A stretch of DNA of 64,000 nt from Scleromitrula shiraiana (taxonomy: Eukaryota; Ascomycota; Leotiomycetes; Helotiales; Sclerotiniaceae): contig JABELC010000013.1 in assembly GCA_028455995.1 (NCBI GenBank), forward strand, positions 434,001-498,000. Reading direction: 5' to 3'. Each line of letters opens with the position of its first letter. Position 1 is the first letter of the stretch. Of the stretch, positions 11,141-24,000 are shown piece after piece. Made by a program: the position numbers and the translations under genes. The notes under the pieces are model-generated. The model ran no database searches and had not been told where the DNA came from. It was given only the letters and a program-made list of their open reading frames with translations.

Positions 11141-12172
11141 CATACAATTTTAGTAAGTAGTGGGGATACAAATTGAATGATTGAACGACAACATCAACGG
11201 TATAGCAAGATGCATTTCACTGGAACCATCTGGCATGTATGTATCATATTTGAAAACGCCCGAAATTGGATACTTCAATTGTCATGAGATATCCGGGCGT
11301 CATAAAAAATAATTGATTACAAATATATGATCCATATCTATACCCCGAACTGTAAAGGCAGTTGAAGCGGTACTATCTGGATGGATACTTCAGGATGATG
11401 CTCTGTAAAAAAACACTGTGGAGTGGAGCCTTTCGGTCAATTGTATTAGATGAGAAGAGATTTAAAATGTCCAGTAGAAAATATCCGTAAATATCCGATA
11501 CCCATAAACATCGGTGTTTGAATCGCGCTTCATGCCCCATAATATAATAAAACTTCCAGAGAATTCTGTAGACTCCATTTTGCACGCATTTACTTTTAAT
11601 ATGATGCAATGTCGCCCTTTTGTCGCTGTCCCTGAGAGATTCGTGCTTTCAAATTGTACTAGTGCCAAAGCTCACTATGGAAAAAGTAGCTAAAATGATA
11701 TGTAAGAAACTACAGTTACCTATGCTCAAGGTATGATTGTTTTTGGGAAGCCAGAAAGAAACTATCCAGATTCTTGAGATAATTGCCGATTCGTAGTTAT
11801 ATGTTTTTAAATTTGAAAGTACTCTGTTGATACTTTTCCAATGAAATCAACTGATAATCATCAAAAAGACAAGGTAATCAGATGCAGTCTGTGATCTTGA
11901 TAGAACCATCTGAGCTCTATTCGTGGCCCTTATGTTCTAAGGGCCGAGTTGGAAAAAGAAATTAAAGGCAAGAGCCAGCAAAACTCCCATTGATAGCACT
12001 TACTAAAATCCATTTGATGAATTATACAATTCGAATTCAAACTACTAGAAGTGGCATACCAAACCGTGTATGCTTCTATTCAATCCAAATGATCGATGAA
12101 AATCAAGTTTTATCCAAATGTCTATGTCCAAAAGTCCACCAGGCCCTAAACAAAAAGTAACCCTCCACAAAA
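11141..12172. other. Intergenic region, no gene seen
   Basis: About 1 kb of AT-rich DNA between the decayed transporter's 5' end and the 3' end of the HAD phosphatase. Short frames (for example minus 11373-11668) overlap each other in different frames and show no domain. Confidence 0.6.
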
Positions 12173-13229
12173 TTACTTCGATAAAGCATTGGATATCTCC
12201 ATTCCAACACCGCCTCCTTCCTTTCCAATGACTTTCACACTTTCTAGATCTTTCACTACCCAGTCAGCTCCTGCTTCAACCACTTGGTCAACGGTATGAC
12301 TAGTAACCACTGCTAAAACTTTGCACCCGGCAGCTTTGCCTGCTCGGATACCGGCCGGACTGTCTTCTAGTACCAGGATTTCTCCCTGACCAGCATCACT
12401 CAAGCCGAGCTTGGCCTTGCCCATGTTGTAACATGCTTCAATAAATTGTTAGGTAAGATTTCCAAAAATTGAAGAAAGGATAAGACTAACTTGGATCTGG
12501 CTTCCCATTCTCAACATCCTCAGCAGCGATAAGATGCTCAGGTAACGGAAGACCTAGCACATTAAGCCAACCAGTGACAAGTGGTGTGGTACCAGAAGTC
12601 ACAATAGCCCATGGATGTTGAGCTGAAATTAGTGAGTCGAGTAGGGCGCGAGCACCTGGAATTTCAGTGGCATCATCGCCATATAGTTTAGGTATCAGTC
12701 CTTCCATATGTTTAATGTCTAAACGACAATGTTAGCTCAATTTGGAATGCAAGTGAATATTCTCGTTCCCGAGTGAGCATCAACCGACGAAATATAACAA
12801 CTAAACTCGGGACAAGGACCAAACAAGCGGTAGGCCACAAAAATAATTCGGAAATGCAGAAAGTGAAAAGGACTGAGCGCCAATCTCCCAGAAACCCATA
12901 ATACGATGTGTAGGGTGGTATATAATAAATGGAGCTTACAATCCCAGTTCGCCTTCTCGGGGTTAATGAGTTTGAGAACATCGATACTTCTTCTTCCATG
13001 ACTTGTTTGAAGAATGACATTTGGATCTACCCCTAAATCCGCCCCCAATCTGAGGAGTTTCGAGATTAGAATGAAGTCTTCGAGTCCGTACTTTAGAGAT
13101 GACTCACGAATGCCAGTGCTTCTCAATTGCATCTGTACTGTCGATGATAGTACCATCCATATCGAAAAGCAGCCCTTTGAAGACCGCTTTTTCCGGAGGA
13201 GCGGAGAATTGTTTAGAAATCGAACCCAT
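12173..13229 (-). CDS. HAD-superfamily phosphatase, DL-glycerol-3-phosphatase-like
   Basis: Four exons: 13229-13108, 13049-12940, 12718-12491 and 12435-12173, all with GT-AG introns and consistent phases, giving a 240-residue protein, typical for Gpp1/Gpp2-like enzymes. HAD motif I is FDMDGTIIDS (residues ~22-31, nucleophile Asp). Motif II is the Thr/Ser in VTSGTTPL, motif III the Lys in NGKPDP, and motif IV LEDSPAG. The segment YIKHMEGLIPKLYG matches the cap region of glycerol-3-phosphatases. Family enzymes dephosphorylate glycerol-3-phosphate (or 2-deoxyglucose-6-phosphate) in the cytosol, linked to osmolyte glycerol production. It is divergently arranged with the Nug1 GTPase gene across 585 bp. 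Family and fold are firm; the exact substrate is inferred. Confidence 0.88.
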
Positions 13230-13814
13230 AATTAACTTGTTTGAATAAAGAATGAATATAGTGAAATAAGAAAATCGTTGGGATCAAAACATAGGTTACC
13301 AAATTCAATTTGGTGGGGTGGTCGTCGAGATATGTGGGATTGGCAGAAAGGATCAAAAGCTTAGGATGGAAAATCCCGAATTCTCCTCCTCAACTGCGAC
13401 GTGCAACAAAACTTTTTCTTTGATAGATCTAGACCCCCTATATTGTTATATGCCGGAGAAATCTTTGAAGTTGTTTCTTTGAGTTTGAAGATTCAATGTT
13501 GCAAGAAATGAAAGTGTTCAAGAAACCTCAAATATTTGGGCTCTGACAAACTTATAGAAGTTGACGTGGGCGGGGGGAGCACAGAGGTAGGGGCGTCAAA
13601 AGCAGGGCCCTTCCATAATGAGCTGGCGAATCATGTGATTTTGATTGGAGTTTGTCGGAGTTACTATGTTCAGCTTAGCGTTGATGGATTAGAAAATAAT
13701 TTTTATGCGATAAGCAAAAAGGCACAAACAAATTTTTGATACGAGTATCGACAATTTATTTCATCCACCAATCCACCAAAAATTCAATTTGAGAACTAAT
13801 TATCAGCTCTCAAA
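13230..13814. promoter_or_regulatory. Shared divergent promoter of HAD phosphatase and NUG1-like genes
   Basis: 585 bp between two divergent starts. A CAAATTTTTG element at about 13729-13738 resembles the rRNA-processing element core (AAAWTTTT), which in yeast marks ribosome-biogenesis genes. This is a motif resemblance only. Confidence 0.4.
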
Positions 13815-15477
13815 ATGGGTGGAAATAAACCAGGAAGTGAGTACAATTGTTTTACCACTGAATTTATCTCTCAATACTTGATAACTAATTGAATTGAAAA
13901 CAGAGCCAAAGAGTAAACGTACTCCAGTACGTCTTCGCCACAAAATCGAGAAAGCTTCAGCAGCGAAACAAAAGAAGGCACGTAAGGAACAAAAAGCAAA
14001 CCCAGAATGGCGATCGCGATTGAAGAAGGATCCCGGAATTCCAAATCTATTCCCATATAAAGATAAGATTTTGGCGCAAATTGAAGAGACTAGAAGGAGG
14101 AAGGCTGAAGATCTTGCAAAAAGAAGAGCCGACGCAAAAGCTACTAAGACTGGAGAACAAATTGAACGGGAGGTCGAAGCTAGAATGGAAGGCGTTGAGG
14201 AAGAAGATATTATGGATGAGGATATGGACGATGATGAAGACGAAGATTCTAATCCTATGGCAGCTTTACTTGCCAGTGCTAGAGCAGCAGCAGCTCAATA
14301 TGAAGACGAGCTTGTTAGTGGGGACGAAATGGACGAAGATGACGATTCAGGATCAGATGATGGTGACGATATTGGAGGTGTCGAGCTATCAGGATTACCT
14401 ACACGAAAAGATGGATCTCGAAAAGCCTTCGACAAGGTCTTCAAGCAGGTAGTCGATCAGGCAGATGTCGTTCTCTATGTTCTTGATGCTCGCGATCCAG
14501 AGGGTACCCGATCAAAAGAAGTCGAGCGTATGGTTATGGCTGCCGCAAGTGGAGGAAAACGTCTGATTCTTATCCTGAATAAAATCGATCTTATTCCTCC
14601 TCCAGTTCTTAAAGCATGGCTCATTCACCTCCGAAGATATTTCCCTACCTTACCACTCCGAGCTTCTGGCCCCGCAGCAAACGCGCATACATTCAATCAC
14701 AGTCAATTAACTGTAAAGAGCACATCTCAAACTCTCTTCAAAGCTCTTAAATCTTACGCCGCCTCAAAACAACTCAAACGTGCCGTATCCGTTGGAGTAA
14801 TTGGATACCCTAACGTTGGAAAATCCTCCGTCATCAATGCTCTCACATCCCGTTTAGGAGGTGCCGGTGCCGCATGCCCTGTTGGAGCAGAAGCGGGTGT
14901 CACAACTTCTCTCAGACAAGTCAAGATTGATAGTAAATTGAAGCTTCTCGATTCTCCTGGTATAGTATTCCCAACTGCGGGTGATGGAACCAAGGCTTCC
15001 AAATCCGAAGAGCAAGCTAGACTCATCCTCCTAAACGCAGTTCCTCCAAAGCTGATCGAAGACCCTCTACCTGCTGTAACCCTCTTATTGAAGAGATTGA
15101 GCTCTTCCCAGGATATGTTGAACAAATTAATGGATGTCTACGGTCTTCCCCCGCTAGTTTCCGTCAATGGTGATTCAACCAACGATTTCTTGATCCAGGT
15201 TGCCAGAAAGAGAGGAAGACTTGGAAAGGGTGGTGTACCCAACATTAACAGCGCTGCTACTACGGTCATCACAGATTGGAGAGATGGAAGAATTCAAGGA
15301 TGGATGGACGCTCCTGTTTTAGCTATCGCTCCTAGTGGCGATGTTATTACCCCTAACGGAGAGACCGCTGTTAAGGGTGATCAGAAAGAGATTGTTAAGG
15401 AATGGGCAGAGGAATTCAAGCTAGAAGGACTTTGGGGTGATGGTGCTGCAACCACGGATGAGGTTATGGAAGATTAG
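13815..15477 (+). CDS. NUG1: Nuclear/nucleolar GTPase Nug1 (60S ribosome biogenesis)
   Basis: Two exons, 13815-13836 and 13904-15477 (67-nt GT-AG intron), encoding 531 residues. The basic N-terminus (GN3L_Grn1-like, with WRSRLKKDPGIPNLFPYK) is characteristic of Nug1/nucleostemin. An acidic region follows (residues ~105-165, runs of Asp/Glu). The circularly permuted G domain then appears in the order G4 (LNKIDL, ~residue 235), G1 P-loop (GYPNVGKSS, ~309) and G3 (DSPG, ~355), as expected for YlqF/YawG GTPases. In yeast Nug1 works in late nuclear maturation and export of pre-60S particles. The first exon contributes only MGGNKPG plus one base. It forms a divergent pair with the HAD phosphatase. 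Distinction from Nog2 rests on the N-terminal motif. Confidence 0.93.
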
Positions 15478-18400
15478 ATGGGCTTCTAGAAAGAGAGGTA
15501 GATATGCAATATCTTGGTGACCAGAATTGGCGTTTGGGCGTCCGTTGGGCTATGTGGAGTAAAAGTTGGCTAGCTAGTTCATTGTGGAAAAGGCATGTAA
15601 CCAGTGGCATGACATGACATGATGTTATCAATCATCTCTTTCTTAATATGAGAGTGAATTTAAGATATATCTCTCTTAGCAATTAAACACAGTACTCCGT
15701 CTATATGATTTCCGAAACTCTACATCGCTTTCCTTGAGATAACATGCTTCATGATATGAATCCATCTTCGGTAGTAAACTATGGCTCTCCATTACACATG
15801 ATATACTAGCACCTTCTTACCAAATTGATAATCCTCTTTTCGATAGTCCTATAACTCACGCAATCATCTCATCATCATTATTATCATCACAGTCACTCCC
15901 CATTTTCGTCAGATACCCACTGTCGCCTCCATCATCATAAAAACAACCAATTCTTGGCAACAAATACTCATCACTGTCATTGCACGCATACATACATACA
16001 TATATATACATGTAATTCATTCAAGCTACATCTCAGCATAACAAGCTTTCCTCCTGCTCTTCCACCTGCTCGTCCAAAGAAACTTTCAAATATCATCCTC
16101 ATTCTGCCTCACTCCTCTCCTTCATCATAGATGTCCAATAGTGTTCGGGTTTGAACTTCAGATGAGAAATTCTTAGATCTCGTTTTTCTGAATAAACTCA
16201 TATACTAATCCCATGAATTAGAAGTAAAGATAAGAGTGGATGAGAGAATGTGTTTTGGTTGTAAGTTGCAGATAGATAGTTTATTTCGCATGATTGAGAG
16301 GTGATTGGTTTGACTTTATCTTCCCCAACCCATTCTATCCGGTCTTCAGTCCGTCTATCAAAGCTTCTGCTCCTCTTTCATTGCACATCATGATGAATGT
16401 TCATTCATATGTACATTGCAGGGCATTTATTGGTCAGTAGATCTATGGAGTCTCTCGATCGAATGAACCTCATACCAGTGATGGGTTAGTTAATAGATGA
16501 AGTTATTGATATACTAGTGATAGTAATAAGCGATGATGATAACGTTTGAACAACGACACCATCTATTCACTATCCAACGTTCACTCGGCATATAAAAAAC
16601 AAAACATCGGATCTAAAATCACGTATACTGAGCCAAGATACTGACTAATATATGGATACAATATATCGATAGATGTTCAAAAGTTCTGGGATGTTCCTCG
16701 AATTAATCATGGTCTGTAAGAGCTACAGACTAGAACGGCATGTCAGTGAGAGGATGTACTTATACTCGGCCTCCATATCACCATCGTGGAGCTATCGAAA
16801 TTGAGAACTCTTAAGACTTTATAGTCGTTCTGGTGTTGCTAATGAAGATTAGAAGACCTGGTATAAATAGTAGATTGCAAACCAGGTAGAATACTTTTAA
16901 TTAACGATGTGTATATATATAAGTCGCCACAGAAAGGTATGGTTTTAGTTTGCGTTTAGCTATCCTGTGATATAGCATGCTTCCTGGCTAATAGATTTTA
17001 CTCTAGAGTTTTATCAACATATAGATGCTTCAAGATTGGTGTAATAAAACTCTAGATAATTGATTGAATATTCAGATGAAGTTTGAAACGACAATACAAA
17101 TCGGTGTGATATAAAAATAAAAATTTGCACGTCAAAATGACAGTGATCAATAATCAATGACAACACAGAAATTCATATTTACTAATTTAATAGCATTCAG
17201 AACATGCCCTTTGCTGCCGTAGACCATATCCCTCCCTATCTAATTCTGCCACGTCAAGCTATTTTCACCTTCTATAACCTCAATAAATAATACATGTTTA
17301 CCAAAAAAAAAGTATTATTCAGTTCTTCCAACACGAATCATCAACACCAACGTAAGAGAGAACTCATTAATTTTCTAAGGGGAAGAAATTCGTGCCCTAG
17401 ACAAATACCGAAATATCCCTTACCCAACCTCACAAGCAAGGTATACATGCCAACCCAATACGCGAAAATGATTCAGGGGCTACCTAACACCCTACCTACG
17501 TACATACAGTACGGAATAGCTAGTCCCCTCAAACGAAAGGATTTTATCGATCCCATTCCCGAAGTCTTTGACTCCGAAATATTGCATACCAAAGGTCATA
17601 CATCTAATCTTAGACCGAGACTTTTCGGTCATTCTCATTTTCAATTTTCATGCTCATGCTCACGTCTTCTGCTTACCCCACCCAATATCACCATCATCAT
17701 ATGCACCGAAAAACAATTTACCATAAGAAATGAGAAACAAGGAAATTTACTTCCTGCTGACTTAGTAATAGACAAATCAGAAAACATATTTTTCAGAAAG
17801 CAAAAGCCACGCACAGTAAGATTTATCACATTACCATTTCTCCTCAATAAGACAATAACAGTTTATCCAATGTCGTTCTATAGGAAAATTTAGGAAAGCA
17901 ACCTCCGAAAACCCAACCTCACAATCTTCAAAACCTAACAAATCCAAAAAGAATCTCGGTGTGCGCCATTACAATGGATACTGGATGATAAGCCCGCGTT
18001 TGTTTGAGTTACCATCCCGAGTGCAATTATGTTTATGTCTTATATGTACAAACCCGCTTGGATTCGTATTGAAAGAAAGCACTAGCATTATATCCATGTG
18101 AAGAAGGGAAGGGAAATATATTTCTCTCCTGGCTTTCCATCTCCGATTTGATGAAAATGAAGAGAGGCGTGGTCATACACGCATCCAACCTTTTATCCCT
18201 CTCATTGTGTTCGGGACGGAGAGACCGGAGAATCGGGAGAATAGAAACAAAAAGTTGGGGAAATGAGGAAACAATGAAAAATAAAAACGAGGGGCTGGTA
18301 TAGTACGGTTGGTTCACCGTTACCCTATTCTATGCAACATTTCGGGAATTGGGCCCAGTCCTATATGTGTGTATGTGTGTTGATATGATGATTCCAGGAC

Positions 18401-19000
18401 TACGGAACTGGGTCGTGGGCTTGTAACATTGTAGAACAAGAAATGCGGGTACGAGATATGCAGGTAGCCGTTCTCAATGAGGAGGTTTGTGGCGAGAGAA
18501 ATAGAGACGTAGGTAAAAGATGTGAATTTTTGCTGATGGGATTCAAAGTGAGATGAGATGAATGTTGAGTGATTAGAAGATGTATTCATGTACATATGAA
18601 GTATCCAATGTAAAGATTAGCGGCACGGATGACATGGAGATCTCACTGGATTGTGATAGAGATCATCCATCACAATGTGGCTTGATGTTGAGGAAAAGAA
18701 AAGTCTGGAACTGGTAAGATAAACCAAGGTATATGACCGATTGGAACATGTATCAGCCTGTAGGATTGTCAAGATGTAAGAACAGAAGGCCCCGGGGGGT
18801 TTACCCCTCATCTATATGTGAGATGATTATTCCTTAGGATTTTATATTTCGTGGTTATATACCGCGAGGAAGTATCGACAAGGATTTTTCAAGCCTCATG
18901 AACTGTTTAGCCACCGATTAAGCCATTGATTTATTTTTGCATCACCCCCGTGAAGAAGGCCGCCTTAAGGAAATATAATATTCCTAGAGTAATATGTGAA
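15478..19000. other. Gene-poor AT-rich region, part 1
   Basis: Start of a 13.7-kb stretch between NUG1 and the homeobox gene. No supported gene. The longest frame (plus 17294-17893, 199 codons) has no domain, many rare-looking residues and an AT-driven composition, and is treated as chance. Minus frames at 18033-18811 are also unsupported. Long non-coding transcripts cannot be excluded. Confidence 0.55.
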
Positions 19001-22000
19001 TCAAACAGCTTTGTGGCTTGATTTCTTACAGGTACCTTTTTGAGGCTCTTTCTAACAGGTCGATCTGATAGGATTTTTGACCTGTCATTTTCTGAAATCT
19101 AGCTTGCATCACTTTTTATGCGGACATTTGATTAGAGAAAACAAATACGATCGAGAACGATTTATATTTGGAAATATAAAAAGGAAGCAATAAACGATGA
19201 AATTCCTCAAAGGAAGATATTCCTACTTTGTCCTAGGTATATTTCGTAGCTCTATAGCTAGCTGTACGTACTTAGGCAACAGAATAAAAAGGTGATAATG
19301 CATACAAAGAATTACGGAAGGAAGAGCGAAAAACGAGGTGCTGTGGTTTTGTACACCCACCTGAGTAACTTAACCATTCACCACTCACCAAGCATCTTTT
19401 TTTGAGGTTATTCTTGTACAACTTTTCGCTAAGTATGTACCTAGGTAGGCAAGGTGCAGGATGAACTTGCTTGTTTTTTTACTTGGCGAAGGAGTGTCAT
19501 CGTTCCTTCCACAGATACATTATGCATTGTACATACAACTTAGAATAGGTTCTTGAATAGCAACAATAGCTATATGGCAGTGATAGCACATAGTTTAGGT
19601 ATGAATCTCATGATGCATTCAATGCAAGTAAGCATGATTGAGAACGAATCGATGATGTTGGTTCAAGCATTGAAAGAATCCCATCCCTTCTATACGATCG
19701 AAGTGATTGATGGATATGAGATATGCATGTATACCTGATCGTCACTTGAGAATACGGAGTCAGGAAGAACCGGTATCTTCGGTATTCTCGGGGGGTCTCA
19801 TTCCATTGATTTTCCATTCAAATTTGGTAAATGGAAGATCATCAATCTTAGGAACACAACATCATGCAGGTACACCATAATGGGGTGTGGCATGCAGAAA
19901 TAAAGCCCGAGCAACTAAGTCATAGGAGCTACAACAAATCAGAATATTTGGCTGACAAACAAAACCTTGGAAGGACCTATTGTATTATGAGAAGGTATTT
20001 CTACCAACAGAAACAAAGCTACGAACTGGAATAAATGTGTATAACCGTGCCGTTCTTGTTTTTTTCCCTCCTCACTATCTTTCCTTTTTAAAAGCTTTTG
20101 TTGTAAGCAGGTTAGTTTTCCCATCCCTCGGATTCTTTCCTTACCATTCATTTCCAACTCACTCCCGATATCCATTAGGATGGCATGGAAGAGATATACG
20201 CGATGGATAAACCATGGGGTAATCTGCTGACTGACTGACACAGTTTATATACATGTAGAATATAGGGGACCCAGAACATAGTCACTGACTGACCCATCCC
20301 GAGTTCTGGATTCGGAGTCCGAAGTACGGGATATAATGGTGAGTGGGCAGCTATAGGATGGATAAAGGGCGTTATGATATTTACGGCATTTACCTAGCAA
20401 ACGATTCGACCTTGTTGTACCTGCATCCCCCCAAACTTTCCTAAGTTATCCAACCGAAGCTCCTCCCTGTGTTTTCTTCGTTCTTCTTTTTTTCCTTTTC
20501 TAAATAACCCCCGATTTTCCACGTGGACATTTCAAATTCAATCTACTTCGGCTGCTCGCTGCGATTAGTTATATTAGATATTGACCCCACCTCCATTTTT
20601 ATCCTGTCTGTGGCTTTGACCCCTCAAAAGGAGATTAAGGATTCGCGTCTCTGCAGTTGTATCATTTATTTTTAATTGCGCAAGAGGTCAAGAGGGAGGG
20701 AAAGAAGAAAGAAGAAATAAGAAAGAAGATGGTAATAATAACGATGGCCCCCGTGGATGATGACAATAACGATGTTGTTTCTGATGCTACTGTACACACT
20801 GTTAACGTTATTATCTTGCAGGAGATATTGTATGTAACCTCTAAGATTCACTCCTCCCTCGTGTTATGCATTTGGGGGTTACTATGTATAATTTGCTGCG
20901 ATGCTAGACCTTCGTGACTACGTAGTTGTCTGGAAAAGTCTTGGGTCCTGTCTTGTCTCAAAGAGAATTAACTCTATCTACGAACGGAATTATCCCCAAG
21001 CCTATTATCCCTGACCCATGTGTTTAGGTCGGCGAACATCACTTTATGGATCTGATGAGATTTATACATTTCGGGGAATAAACTTAGTTGAAATATCCTT
21101 GACAGGACAAGAGAAAAGGGATTAAAAAATAACTATGAAGAGTAATAAGAGTCATGATCAGAGACAGCTGGGAAAGGATTCTTTCTTCATCGCTGAACTT
21201 TATGAGCCGTGTCCAAGGGCAGGAATATCTTCCCTTCCAAATAATCCCCGTCGCCACGATGATTTTCAACAGGGGAAAGCGAGAAATAGATGATTTGCAA
21301 CGAGGAGCAAAAGCGGGAACCAAGGATCAATGATCAGTAGTCAACCAAGATTTCATATTCTGAAAACTCAAAATTCGAATAGAGTACCATACATATTATA
21401 ACTTCCCCCGAGTCCCTTCACTGGTCCCTCGATTTCCCTATCCTTCGAATAAATTACAAATCCCCCTTCCTTGTCTCGTTTAGTAGTTAGCTTAGGTGAT
21501 TTAGATATAATACATTATTATTTGCTGTAAGGACGGGATCCCGTCGGATTCCCGTACATATCCACTCAAGGACCAACACCCACCTTACGGAATTGAAAGC
21601 GGACCGAGTAATATCTCCACATGCCCCGGTCGTACATCCATACACCAATGAAATGGAAAATGGATACTGTAGATGTGCCAGTGCGCAGATATGATGCCCT
21701 TGTTTATTGTTCTCACTTCTTCACACCCTCTTGGTCTTGCATCCATCAAAGAAATAGATTTGGTCGCGCGCGCTAGCAATGAGAACAGCAACCTGAAACC
21801 AACCAGTTAAGTAATTAGTCCGTGGGAGGGTTTTCTGAGTTGAACTTTTGCGCAATGGATGGAAGGCAAGTAGACATGAGATGAGGAATGATGAAAAAGA
21901 GAAAGCAAACTAGCGAGTAATGAAAAAGGAAAGGAGATTTAAATTTGATCATTGATGGCGTACCTATAAACTACAGTACCTATCAAGCCAATGTGCCGAT

Positions 22001-24000
22001 GGACGGGATGGCAGCAGCAAAACGTTAATTCGACCAGACGAGACACCACACATCACTATATATATACTACGAGCTACGCAACCGTCAAGTTGTTCCATGG
22101 TTCATAATACATATATTGTACCGTACGTACCGTATCTACCGTCTGCAATGCGAGTCTAAAACGATGATTATATATATGATGCTTATTCATAAAAAGATCC
22201 ATGTTTAATCCGAAGATCGTTGATCGTTGGTTATCATGGATGGATGGATGGCATTGAAGATATCGATGGATACGGCATAGCATCTTCAGTATTTTACACA
22301 AATCAAATAAATCAACTGAACTGAAATTTCTGTATTTCTCTAAAGGTCCATCCGTCCATCCATCATATCATAGCAGCACAGTAAACTCGCATACGAATGC
22401 GATAGATACAATATCAACAACTAAAACCATAGTACGTACGAAAGTATATAGCAACAACATACATACACCCTACCAAACGTACAACAAACAATTCTCTAAT
22501 AAATCCCACCCCCACATCACCACCACCACAAAACACACTACACAAAAACTACACCTGTCACCTCAAATGACACCTCCACCAAATCCCCAACTAATCCCAC
22601 TTGTGCACCGCTATCCAGAACGAACGAACAAACGAACAAACAAACAAACAAACAAACGAACGAACGAAATTCCAAAAACCCACAATACCATACCCCATCG
22701 GGCTACAATTGGCGACTTTTAACACCTACACCCGGGCAGTCTGTTAATCCCTACAGTAAGTAATAAGTAGTCTAGTCTAGCCTAGCCTAGCTCGCCTGGG
22801 TATATATATTATTTTCGGGGTCCACCCACCACACCACACTGCTGCACTGCACTGCACTGCATTGCACTGGGCAACCCCGACTAGTTAGTTAATCGTGGCA
22901 TAGTATACCTAGCTGAAAACTCGCCACAAATACAACTGCTGCCTCCATCGAGGCTGGAATTATAATATAGAACCTATGGATGGATGGATGGATAGATGGA
23001 TGGATGGATGGATGGATGGATGCGAGCATAGGTAGTTCCCGTCCGTTGCGGGTGCGGCGGAAATCGCCATGGTAGTCAAGTAAAGTCAAGCCAAGTCAAG
23101 TCAAGTCAAGTAAAATAAAGTAAAGTAAAGTTAAGATTGCCTCTTCTCTTTAGTACAAAAAGAGAGAAGTTTTATTTATTACGAGTTTTACTCCATTCTC
23201 AATTTTTGCTTTAAGATAAGGTTTACTACGCTAATGTCTTGGGAGAATCTTGGCATATATTTTTAAAATCATTTGTTGCTAGCTAGGAAGTTATCACGTG
23301 AGTATTGGTAGCGAGGAGGCGGCGTGTCAAAGGACCTGACCCGATCTTTCTTAATTGTACATCTATCTTGTGGTCCTGCGATTGCGATGGCGATTTGCTT
23401 ACTACTTACTGTATGTTGAGCTAGTGCGAATGGATGGATGGATGGATAGACGGATGGAGCCTTTCCTTTGGGGATTGTGTCCTATTGGGTGATTCTTATC
23501 GAGGGGGTAGAGTAGTGAAAGTGAATGTAAAGTAAAGGGAAGGGAAGGGAAGGGATGGGAAAGAAACATAGTCTTTGTTTGTGTATACGGTAGGTATTAT
23601 TTATCCATCGATTTAGATTTTATATTTCCAATCTCAATTTCTACGTGGTCTATCTTGAAAAGTTGGTGTATGAATTCGGCTCACGGTTCTTGGTCCGATG
23701 TTTTGTTAAGTGGCGCTGGTTGTGTTACTCACTCACTCAACTTCCCGCTCCCGGCGTGGCTCGCTGAATTATAATACATCTAGGTTGGTTGAGAATCTCT
23801 ACTTCCCCGTACGAATTGGAAGCTTGGGATGGGGTTCTTGGAAAACTGTTGCGGGCTGATGATGATGACGCTGATGATGATGATGATGATATGGATGTTT
23901 ATTTTACGACTTACGGCTTACCTGCTTGTTAATGTAGGTCTATTCATCTCCAATCAATCATTCATTCGCTATTTCTATTGCTATGTTATATCTTGGGTTG
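19001..24000. other. Gene-poor region, part 2, with tandem repeats
   Basis: No supported gene. Contains AAAC/GAAC repeats at 22618-22668, GGAT repeats at 22977-23022, AAGTC/AAAGT repeats at ~23075-23130, GGAT units at ~23430-23450, and GAT repeats at 23858-23890. Palindromic TACCTAGGTA-like sites occur at 19437-19446. Short frames are repeat-derived or chance. Confidence 0.55.
22977..23022. repeat. (GGAT)n microsatellite
   Basis: About eleven GGAT units with one GATA interruption. Confidence 0.9.

Noticed and set aside
17294..17893. 199-codon plus-strand ORF in the gene-poor region
   Set aside because: No domain, no plausible promoter/leader asymmetry, AT-driven composition; consistent with chance in a 13-kb non-coding stretch. 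Homology search would decide.
22618..23130. Direct-repeat arrays that might suggest a CRISPR
   Set aside because: Units are 4-5 nt microsatellites without spacers, in a eukaryotic genome.
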